Origin: Ampelocalamus luodianensis
Taxonomy: Eukaryota > Streptophyta > Magnoliopsida > Poales > Poaceae
Direction: 5' to 3'
Assembly: GCA_036346255.1 (NCBI GenBank)
Contig: CM070640.1
Span: forward strand, 37,257,238 to 37,321,237
Length of the DNA stretch: 64,000 nucleotides
The translations under genes and the position numbers were made by a program. Below, piece after piece: positions 35,301 to 45,300 of the stretch (within the stretch, counting starts at the first letter, position 1; every line of letters starts with the position of its first letter). The notes beneath the pieces are model-generated. The model searched no databases. It worked only from the letters and a program-made list of their open reading frames with translations, and was not told the DNA's origin.

Positions 35301-36467
35301 ACTGCCGGAGGCGGGGACGACGATGTTGCCCCAACGACTCCGTGGATGAAACGAGCTCGGACCGGGAAAAATGGATGCGGCGTGGTGAGAGGAACACAGC
35401 GGCGGAGTTGCTGGCTCGGGGGCGGCACTAACGCGGCGGCGCTACCTTCGGCTTCAACTCCGGCCGAAACAAAGAATCGGGCGGAGAAAGCACGAGAATG
35501 GGAGGGAGGAGAAATGGGTGAGCTCAGTGGGTAGATGGAATCCCGGCGATCCTTCGGAGGCGGACACGCGTCCACGATGTGGCAGCGACGAGCTGCGTGG
35601 CACGCATGCGTGAACGCCAGCGAGCTCCAGTAGGCAGCGGAGACAGCGAGGACAAACATGACAAGTGGGGCCCGCCCGCCAGCGATAGTGAGAAAGACGG
35701 CGCGGTGAAATGGTTGAGTCGGAGTCTGACTCGGGCTCGGGCGCGGCTGCTAGATGGTTTGACTCGAACAAGAAGATGCCGACCGCTAGATCTTAAATGG
35801 ACGGTCGAGATTTGATGGTGTGGGTTGGACAGTCCGATTAGATTGGGCGCATGTGGGCCGCGCGATTTGCATCGGTCGGTAGATGGCGATCGGGCTCGGG
35901 CGGTGCAGCTAGGCGGCGCGGTCGAGCCGAGCGACGCGGTCGGACTCGAGTCGGAGTTTGTGTCCGAGGCCGATGAACAGTGAAAATGTTGACTGGGATT
36001 AAAATCTGTTTTCCCACTTTGACTAAGGCCTTAAAAATAGAGATAAATTTCCTAAAATTCTGAAATTATTTAGAGGTGTTCCTGGGATACCCTAGTGCTC
36101 ATAAAAATTATCAAACGCACTTTTGATACTACAATTTGTATAATATAAATTCAAACTTACCCTAGGTCATTAAATGGTGTTTGAATTTTCTAAGGATTGT
36201 AACTTGTTCCAAGAATTTTGGAAAAATTATATTTATTCATGATAAATATTATAAGAATTGAATAAATTTTTTCGAGAGGATGATCACAAGTTTTTGCTTA
36301 TGCTTTCTCTTTGGAGTTATGATTTGAGTTGTATGTTCCAATTGATTTCAAAAATTTCAAAAACAAAAATTCAAGCAAAAACTCCAGGAAATCATACATG
36401 CTCAAAAGTTTTAGATTCTTCTCATTTTCACAAATTTTAAATACAAACTTGAGCTTCGGATGTTACA
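32381..36467 (-). repeat. 5' LTR of outer element (~4.09 kb)
   Basis: Plus strand starts TGTGAGGACCCC, ends TTCGGATGTTACA, and is followed by the ataaa target duplication. It is collinear with the copy at 12894-16969. Confidence 0.93.
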
Positions 36468-36472
36468 ATAAA

Positions 36473-37544
36473 TGTATTATCAGAAGATAATAATAACAAA
36501 ACCTTATTTCTGCTAGTGCTACACATCCACCATAAACACTTTAAAAGGCAAAAGGGAACATCAATGAAGTCAGGAAAGACATAAAATAAAGATTAAGATA
36601 AGCATACAGTTGAAAAAATTGTTTTTAAAGCCATCATGCTAACACATAGCCACCAGATGTTACTCGCACGGTGCTTTAGCCTATATTCGCAAGCTCATGG
36701 AGACGACAATGAAAAGAACCCAATATTAGTTCTACTCTGCAAAGATGAAATGCAAGTAATAACTACCGACAGCGGAAATCTAACCTTGATCCCTCAGTAC
36801 CTCCGTAAAAATTGCAATCAGTAGATAATATTCATGAAAAAGTAACTCCTTAAACCTAAAATAAAGTTTCCAATTTCCTATTGGCTTCCTAAAAAACACA
36901 AAGGGCACAAATCAGTATTTGTAACAATTGGACCTTCATGGAATATATGCATTCAATCCATCTTCCATGACATGGCATGGTCATCAGAGAAGCACACTTG
37001 AATCCAACTGCAAATCGTAGATAGCTGTAAATCTTAGCAATCCACAAAGCATTCAATACAAAAAGCATCATATATTCCATATTTTGATTAAAGATTCAAG
37101 ACTGTGATCAGAGAAGCACACCTGAATACAACTGTAAATCTTAGCAAACCACAAAGCAGGCAATACAAAAAGCATAATATATTCCATATTTTGATTAAAG
37201 ATTCAAGCTTTCTTCATATTAAAAACCGAATGCAGTCACAACTCACAACAACTATAATTCAGAAAACCTAAAATAACAAAGGTAGTCTTTGGTCTTTAGC
37301 AAGTTCAAGTCTTAAGCCCTCAAACAAATGATCTTAACTATTTCATTACTATAACTGAAAGAATGACAACTAAATGGGAAAATCCTACACAATAAGGAAT
37401 ACAAATATGCATTGGCATTTTTTTCGAATTTAGCCTCTCTGTAGCTCTACTTCAAATCAAAATAAATTTGTGTTTTTGATAACCTGATTATACTACATAC
37501 GCATAACTTTTCGCTAAACCATAACAAACGTAGTTGTTGATGGG
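36473..37544. other. Host DNA right of the nested insertion; probable Nudix intron remnant
   Basis: The first ~85 bases after the insertion (cttatttctgctagtgctac, aaggcaaaaggg) match the intron found upstream of exon E1 in the 712-bp array, so the outer element landed inside that intron. Beyond about 36560 the sequence is AT-rich with no recognisable upstream Nudix exon. Confidence 0.65.
36982..37209. repeat. Direct tandem duplication, ~110-125 bp
   Basis: atcagagaagcacac at 36982 and 37107 begin two copies sharing caatacaaaaagcat and atattccatattttgatta plus aagattcaag. The first has a short extra piece (tagatagctgtaaatc-like). No function is apparent. Confidence 0.8.
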
Positions 37545-37549
37545 TAATA

Positions 37550-40500
37550 TGTAACATCCCAAAGTGTTGTTACCAGAATAAAAATAAATAAAATTATTAT
37601 TTTACTGGTTTTTCTGATAATTTGCCAGAGTTTGATTGCTTTATTTGAATTTATGAAGTTGTAAAAGTCAAAATTTAAAACCCATTTGAAGTTCTTGTAG
37701 TTTCAGTTGGTTTGATCTGAAAAATTAAAATCTTAATTAATTTATAGAATTTTCTGAGTTTTTAAAAGCTTTTTCCTAAGTATTTTAAAGCCAAAATAAT
37801 TTATTTTACAAAATTAATAGCCAATTATAAGTTGGAACTAATTTTATTAAATCCAAAATAACTCTGGGAATTTCTGTGAATTTTCTCATAATTTTTTTGG
37901 ATTTATTTTGCTATTTTATAAAGCCCTTTCTATTTAATCGGAATATCTAAATTAACAAAACAATTTAAAACCAGAAAATGTCTTTGGGCCGAAACCCCAC
38001 TGTTTGGCCCAATCTTCTTTCCAATTCGGCCCAAGCCGGCCCACTCTCACCGCCCGCTCCTCCCTCTCACCCCCGGCTCCGCCCCGTCGTCCTCATCCCA
38101 CTCCCACCACCCACTCCTCCTCTCTCGCTCCTACCTCGCCGGAATCGACACTTCTTCGCCGACGGCCGCCACTCCTTCCACTGCCGATTGCGCCGCCGCC
38201 ATCGCCACCGCGTCCACCCCGACCACTCCATAGGCCGCCGCACATCCGCCGACCCGGTGCTCGCGCGCCGGCCGGAGCACCTCCCGAACCACCGCGCGGC
38301 CTCCGACCCAACCGCGCCGCCGCCCCTCGCATCGCCGCCGGCCACCGCCTCGCGCCCAACCGTCGACAAGGTGAGCCCTGTGATCCCCGCATCCTCCCGC
38401 ATCTGTTGGTGCCCTCGCCGGCCGTCGTTGTGCCGCCGTTCGCCGGAGCCATCGGGCCCCGAGTGTCGCCCCCGTCGGCACTGACGTAGCCGGCCACGTG
38501 GCTGCCACCTTGGCGCCAGGTCGGCACCACATCACCTTCCCCGCTCGCGTGGCTGCCAGGTCAACACACGCGTGGCAGGTCCACCGCACCGGCTCTCCCT
38601 CGGCTCGGTGGAACCAGTCCACCGTGAGCCGTGTCAATGACGCGTGGGACCCACATGGCGGTTTTTCTTTAAATTCTTTTAAATTCTGAAAATTGGGCGC
38701 TGATGTCATCTTGCGCAATAAAGCCTTTTCCTTTAGAAAAATAATTTGGAAATTTCAATAAAATCTGAAAATTAGGGTTTCTGATATTTAGAACTTCCCG
38801 GGGTTCGTTCTCCCTCATACGAACTCCGATTCCGTCGATTCAAATTCCTAAATTCATATAAAATCAAGATCTAGCCATCTAAACCAAAATTATTTAATTT
38901 TGGGTTCATTTGATCCATAATTCTTTTAAACCCTAATTTATTATTTCATGTAATTCCAAACTTCTAAAATTCATATCTTTTGCATCCAAACTCCGATTTG
39001 GGTGATTCAAGTTGCAAAATTTGTAAAATATTGTAATCTAGCTAACTAAATCAAATTACTTTAATTTGGAGTTCTTTTGAATTGTTATTTGAATTTGAGT
39101 TGAATTGGTCGTATTTTCACGATTAGATTTCGACGACTTCAGAGAATCAGATTTCGACGCCGATTGAAGAGCAACATAAGAGGATTGATTTTGACTGTAT
39201 GATCATCGTGATTGTACACTTGGACTACCTGAAGATAGTACTTGTGAGTACTAGGTGACCTGTTAAGAAAAACAACGCCACCTCAACACCAAACGCTCAT
39301 TAAGGTGATGCATTAAGAAAACAACGTCACCTCATCAAGCAAGGCAAGTTATACCCTTGATCATATTGATCCCATTATTTTAAATTATTTATATTCTGTT
39401 TTTAAATTATTACTGTATGCTTATTTATATTCAGTAATTTAAATTCCTGTTTTAAATATATAGTTATGCCTAAAATCCTTTGTATGACCAATTTTGAGAA
39501 TTGAATCAAACACATTGTCACCCTAGATAAACCTGGTTGATACGATAGTATGAACTAGGATCATTTAAACGTATTGCTTAGCCATGCTTATAGACCAAAC
39601 TTGTCTGATTAGGGGAATTTTAGCCAACAATCAATTATTGTTTAAATTGTACCCTTGGCATTGGTATGTCATGGGAGTTTTACAAATGACTTGAAAAGTA
39701 AAATAAAAATGAGTTTGGACTTGGGCGAAGTGGATGATTGGTGGGTGCAGGTTTATGCACGGCTTAACTGGTCGGTTAAGGCCTGTGGGTTTTATGGAAA
39801 GTCGCCAAGTCGATTAAGGACCGGTCTTGAGCGCATGATGCTACGCCTACCGTACTACCACATGTCCCGTGGGCGGGACTTGGCTAAATAATTTGTGATG
39901 TCTTAGTGTCATTGGTGCTATGTTGTTGGTATGGGTGTTGGTCGACAAGAGACCCATCCGCGCGAGAGGGGGCTTCCGGAGGATGGCCACTCCAATGGTA
40001 GCGAAACCTTAGCGGACACAAATACATTAAGACAGAACATTGTAAAGGCCTCGACACGTGCTCTAGACCGCTTACCAAAGGTAGTAAGCGGTGGCATAGA
40101 TATACGCCGGACAAACTAGAGAGGTCTTGTCATGTGGGTAAAGCTGTACAACATCTGCAGAGTGTAAAACTATTCGAATAGCCGTGTCTGCGGTCATGGA
40201 CATGCTAGCAGAACTACTCAAAGTTAGACTTTGGTTTTTGTTTGAAAAAGACTTCTTCAAAACTGGTTTATCCAGATGAGAATTGGGTAGGGAGCCATGT
40301 GATAGGAGGGTATCCTTCACCAATTATGTGTGAATGTTATCTGACTATAAAATTGAGAATTTTAGTTATAAAATAACTGCTTTGGAACTTAGTACCAGTA
40401 TTTAAAAGAAATGCTGCTTTATGCAAATAAACCAATAAGCCATCCTTTGTTACATCCATATATGCATATCATTCTGTTACTTGACGGGTGTAACTTGCGA

Positions 40501-40827
40501 GCACGGAAGTTGTGCTCATACTTGCTTTATGCAAACAAAATTTCAGAGGAGAAGGACTTTGCTACCGATGTGGACCTCGACGACTAGGCCGCTTCTCCAG
40601 TCGATTGCCTGTGGCAGATTAACTGGACCCTACTACATCTTCGTCTTCCGCTGTGTTTATTTTATTGTGGGCTTGTAAGCCTCCTTTGTAATCAACTCTG
40701 TTGTTTATTAATAAAATTGTGATATGATTTTGTTACCATATTTGTTTACTGTGTGAACTAGCTACTGATCATGAGACTAGTTCAGAAATGCACAGAGGAT
40801 CTGGGGTATTAATCTCGGGTTCTGACA
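37550..40827 (+). mobile_element. Solo LTR of a gypsy retrotransposon (~3.28 kb)
   Basis: Starts TGTAACATCCCAAAG and ends GGGTTCTGACA, flanked by a perfect 5-bp target duplication taata (37545-37549 and 40828-40832). It contains no pol or gag. Its overall architecture (AT-rich start, GC-rich middle, a block like gggtgcaggttcatgcacgg, terminal gttctgaca) resembles the inner element's LTR, so it belongs to a related but distinct family. A single LTR with intact target duplication is the normal product of recombination between the two LTRs of one insertion. Confidence 0.88.
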
Positions 40828-40842
40828 TAATACAACAACGCC

Positions 40843-41160
40843 TTAGGTATGAAAAACACAGATGTCACAGTAAATGGCAGAGCCATGAAATGGAAAAGAA
40901 ATCTGCATCGACGATGCTATGGTAGACAGTATATGGTCGTGCACTTTGATTTCCTCTGGAAAGGTATGTAGAGGCATTACATCGCCAACTTTTCGATAAG
41001 GATCGAAGAAGTGTTCACCTGAAGCAGTGTCAATAACGAAGCACAGGGAACTTCACATAGCAATAGGGGGGAGAGAGAGGGATTGAGGGGAGTAGTACCT
41101 TAGTGTAAAGGCAACAATGCTAGCAGTAGCAGCACAACCCCAAATCCATCCATTATTCAT
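40843..41160 (-). CDS. Possible small membrane protein, hypothetical
   Basis: Two minus-strand blocks give one 89-residue frame: 41160-41099 (MNNGWIWGCAATASIVAFTL) and 41050-40843 (SSLCFVIDTASGEHFFDPYR, KVGDVMPLHTFPEEI, HDHILSTIASSMQ, FPFHGSAIYCD, stop). An in-frame stop lies just upstream of the ATG. The implied intron has GT..AG ends and a strong pyrimidine tract but is only 48 bp, shorter than most plant introns, which lowers confidence. Residues about 9-26 could form a membrane helix. I do not recognise the family. The gene would be head-to-head with COG8, and its stop lies about 10 bp from the solo LTR, so the 3' end may have been replaced by the insertion. Confidence 0.3.
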
Positions 41161-42328
41161 GCATAAGCAACCTTAAGCCGCATCAGTAAGGGAACGAAGC
41201 ATATCATTGAAACCAAATAAAAAAAATGAAGGGGGGTACTGCACGGGTCGGAGGGAACCAGGAGGAGCCGTACCGGGTGCAGCAGTAGGTGGCGGCGCGC
41301 ATGGAGCTGGGACCAAGCTGGGGTGCGGGCGGCAGCACCGGAGGGAGTTGGGCGTAGAGGAGGAGGGCCACAGGACGGGACAGGTCGGGTCACCAGGTGA
41401 GCCGCGAGGAGGCGCAAGCCGGCACCGCCGCTGGACACCAGACCGCGCCGGGGAGGCAGGGAGGAACCAGAGGGCGGATCAAGGCAGCGCAGGAGGCGGC
41501 GCCGTGGATCGGGAGCCAGTGGGCGCAGTGAAGAGGCGCGCGGATGTGCGGGGACAGGCGCTAAGGCGGCAGCGCGGCCGAGTAAGCGTCGCGGCCGGCA
41601 AGCAAGCCGCCACAGGCCATTCAGCAGCCGAGTAGGGGACATGGAGGAAGCGAGGCGCGAGCCATAGCGGACAGCGGCGTTAGTGGCGGCGGGCAAGGCG
41701 GCGGCGGCGGCGATGGCGGCGATAGGGCGACAGGCCGGTGGTGGCGGCAGGAGGGTGGAGGCACCGGAGGGAGAGGTCAGTCGGAGGAGCACCATGGGAG
41801 CTGGAGAAGGAGCGGCGCCATGGTAGAGCCGGGGGAGCAACCGAGAAGCGGGCCACTGGAGGCACGCAGGCCGGGAGGCGGTGCCGGCGGCCAGGTACCG
41901 GGCCAAGCCGGGAGGAGGCGGCTCCAGGGGGCTTCGGCCGAAGAGATTGCAAGAGAAATAGAATGGGGAAGAGAAGCAATGGAAGGGGATAGAAGGGGAA
42001 AGGTGGGGAAGAAGGCTCCAGCTCGCGGGCGACGTGGCGCGCTGTGGACCATGGGCGCGTTCGACGCGCACCTGCTGGATCGTGCAGCTGTGAGCGAGCG
42101 TGGGCGCCATCCGACGGCCGGCAATTTGAGGGCGACGTAGCACGTCTGGGAGAGCTCCAATCCTAGCAGCCTTATATGTTAGTAATATATGTAAAGAAAC
42201 CCCAAGTGTTGACTCTAGAGGACCAAAATGCAAGAAACACAATTCCCAAGGGCTCGACCGCTAAAATCCCCACCCTTCTCTTCCTCCCACAGTCCCGCTC
42301 CCCTTCTCCCTCCAGATCTCGCTTCGCC
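41161..42328. promoter_or_regulatory. GC-rich region between divergent genes
   Basis: Between the putative small gene (minus) and COG8 (plus) is a strongly GC-rich block (41.25-42.13 kb) and then a 150-bp AT-richer segment (about 42.17-42.32 kb) before the COG8 start. The layout suggests a shared promoter. The long minus-strand frame here has Arg/Pro/Ala/Leu composition typical of GC-rich chance frames and was not annotated. Confidence 0.4.
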
Positions 42329-45300
42329 ATGGACCTCCTCGACGCGGGCCACCGCCCCTCGACGGAACCCTCCGCCGACATGGACGGCGCATCTGTGCTC
42401 CCCCTCACCGGCGCCGCCTACCAGCCCTACGTATCCGAGCTCCTCTCCTTCTCCATCGAGCGCCTCCACAAGGTACCGCTTGCGACGCACCCCCGAATCC
42501 TCACCCTGATTGATTGGTGTTGATGGTGGTTTCGTGATGCGGTGGCGCAGGAGCCGGAGCTTCTGCGGGTGGACGCGGAGCGGGTGCGGCGGCAGATGCA
42601 GGAGGTGGCAGTGGAGAACTACGGCGCCTTCATCGCCGCCTCCGAGGCGCTCTCCTTCGTGCGCGCGCAGCTCGAGGGGTTCGACAAGCACCTCGAGGCA
42701 CTGGTAATGCAGCTGATCCCAGCTCTTAGCAGCCCTTTTCCCCTTTGCATCAAAGTTTGTCAATTGCCACTGTATCTGGAGTAGTAACTAGATCTCAGTC
42801 TGTTGCTTGGTAAATGTGAGGCGGAGTGATCGGATGAATGTTACAACTTGACGTGCAAATGTGAGTTGGAGTGATCACACTATGTTGCTTTATCTGCTAG
42901 TTAGTGGATCTTGCTCGCGGTGATGTTGATTTCAGAAATATAAGTTGTACTTGTGTGTTCAACTGTTCATCAGGAAATGTGATTTTATTGTGGCTTGCGA
43001 GTTGCGAGTATGTGTTATTTGAGACTTGAGAGCATGGTTATCAAGTCGTCGACTAGTCGACAAGTCGCCGGAGAACAACCGACTGGAGGTGCCGACTCAA
43101 CTTGCGTCGGCAAGTCGGGCGGCTGATAGACTAGTCGTCGACTTGCCGGTCGACTAGTCGACCAGTCGGAGGCAAGTCGGGCGACTGGGACGTGGGGCCC
43201 GGCTGTCAAAGGCAGTGGCAAAGAGGCAAGAGGGAGGGAGTGAGGTAGGGCAGTCGGGGGCTCACACATGACTCCAGATCCAGTCGCCGCCGGCCTTCGT
43301 CGCCATCGCCATCACCCTCTCCCTTTGTCGGAGGCTCACAGTAGTAGGCTTATCAAGGCGTCTCCTCCTCCCCGCGGTTCCTCGTCGCGCGGCTTCTCTC
43401 GCTCCCGTCGCCGCGCGCGCCTCCTGGTGCGTCCTCCCGAGCCGGCCCGAGGAGGCGGCGCGCGCGGCGGGCGCGCGGAGGGAGAGGGAGAGCCGGAGAG
43501 AAAGAAGGGGAGGGGAGGCGACGCGACGCAAGCCGGGGCTGGCGCTGAGGGAGGACCGGAGGAGGCGGCGCGGCGCTGAGGGAGGATCGAGGAGGTGGCG
43601 GGCGTGGAGGGACAAGGGCGAAGAAGCCGAAGGGAAGCAAATGCGCAGGCGGCGTGGAAGCGAAGCCGGCTGGGGGAAAAGTAGAGGTGGGGGCAGGCGG
43701 GGACAGCAGGCAGCGGGCAGCGGGCAGGATCTTCTGCGGCCAAGGAATGCTGCTGCCGGGATCTTCTGCGACAGAGGAGTTACTAGCTGTTACATGTGTA
43801 CATACTATATATCATATGAACAGTACCTGTCGACTAGTCAGCGACTAGTCGACTAGTCGGCAAATCGGTCACTAGGTGAGTAGTGTCGACTTGCCGACTT
43901 AATAACCATGCTTGAGAGGCTTGATGGGATGATCCAAGGCTGGCCCTGGTTAATTCCTTAGCTTGTTAGTTTTGAGTCAGCGCCAATTATGGGTCTTGTT
44001 CATGACGTTTAATGCGTTGACCGATGAGAAATACATGGGGTGAGGCACTTCCATTCAATGGATTTTTGGGTGCTGTATCGGGTAGGAACTACCCTTAAAA
44101 TAGGATTATGTGAACTTATGATCTTGACTGTCCGATTGGCATGAGAATCAATCATGACCATTGTATCAGTACCTTGGGACACTAACGCTGCTAGTTTCCG
44201 AAGGGACGCTGTCAACGTTAGTTTCCCAGGAAAATGGAAAAGGATCCTTGCTCACGATATCAAAGGGTTCATATCAGAGTTCCTATTTTCTCAATTTAAG
44301 GAAACTTCCTATTTGATACATTCCCTCACCACTTTTGTGAATTTCCCATGCTCTAGACTTTTATTTGGAGCCAGTGCTATATAGTTTTTTTAGTTAGTGA
44401 GGTTGTACTACAGCTTATTGGCCTAACCAGCTAGCTTTAGAAGCATGGTTCTTTCTTACTGGCATCCAAGCTGTGTCCTTTTTTACGTGGCCTCAGCCTC
44501 CAGAATTTAGCCAACATTTAAAGCACTTTTTGCATTGCCATGATTGTTTGAGTTGCTCAGAGATATAAGGTACCTCAATGTGTCAGGATTGAGTCTGTTA
44601 CGTCCAAAAATAACTGAAGTCGTTGCACCACTGCATGGCCAATTTTATGCTGTTGAGCTAGTTGGTTCATACTTCATAGTAATTGCTGCAAGTCCCACAG
44701 ATTCGTTTCTTAGGAGCATTTCGAAAAAATAACTTAAACATCAGCTGTAGCCTGTAGGTAACTGGTAGATCTCTTTTGTTACATTCTACTTGTAGTGTTA
44801 GACATCAAACTATGGTATATACTTGCTGCCTGTAATTACTATTCAAAAAGGCATTTAAAGACCAATTGTCGGTACAGGTAGATCTCACCTATTGACGTAA
44901 GAAGTTTTTCTATTTTTTCATTGACCATTCATAACATTTTGCGTACAGCTTACTGCCTTTTTAGAACTGCATGGAAATGTATCACTTCTTGTCTTCTCAT
45001 TAGTTCAGTTGACACCAATTCCAAACACCAACAATTAGCTTGAGGTGTTCTTTTGGCCACAACTGTTGGCTTGCTTTCTTGTGCGTGCATTAGTTGAAAA
45101 TTTTGACCGGCTCCTGTAAGCTGTATATTCAAATCTTCCTCCTTAAATTGTTTGCCACTTTGGTCCTATTTGGTAGAGCTCTAGATTCTCATTTGCTAGA
45201 TCCTACTCCCGATTATCTAATAATCCACTTCTATGAGAATCTGAAGTTGTTTTAGGAAAGCATTTGGCTGGTAGGTTTGCTCCAAAAACCATATGAGAGA

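Larger units (their letters stand above)
12894..36467 (-). mobile_element. Outer Ty3/gypsy LTR retrotransposon, minus strand, 23.6 kb with nested insert
   Basis: Ends TGTGAGGACC...GATGTTACA, flanked by a perfect 5-bp target duplication ataaa (12889-12893 and 36468-36472). On its coding (minus) strand it has a 5' LTR (36467-32381), primer-binding site, a gag stub, decayed pol, polypurine tract and 3' LTR (16969-12894). An inner plus-strand gypsy element occupies about 19.8-31.6 kb. Without it the element would be about 11.8 kb. Domain order RT-RNase H-IN-chromodomain places it among Tekay-like chromoviruses. It is dead: gag and protease are missing and pol has several stops and frameshifts. 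Confidence 0.92.

Noticed and set aside
38004..38718. Long open frames within the solo LTR
   Set aside because: Pro/Arg-rich in every frame and positioned like the GC-rich leader of the other LTRs; not genes.
41157..42242. 361-codon open frame on the minus strand
   Set aside because: Composition is almost entirely Arg, Pro, Ala, Leu and Ser from a GC-rich leader, with no domain, and other frames in the block are also open. It is best explained by GC richness upstream of two divergent genes.
43033..43910. CRISPR-like short repeats (tagtcgac units)
   Set aside because: Units are palindromic, irregularly spaced and confined to the subterminal parts of a DNA transposon in a plant intron.
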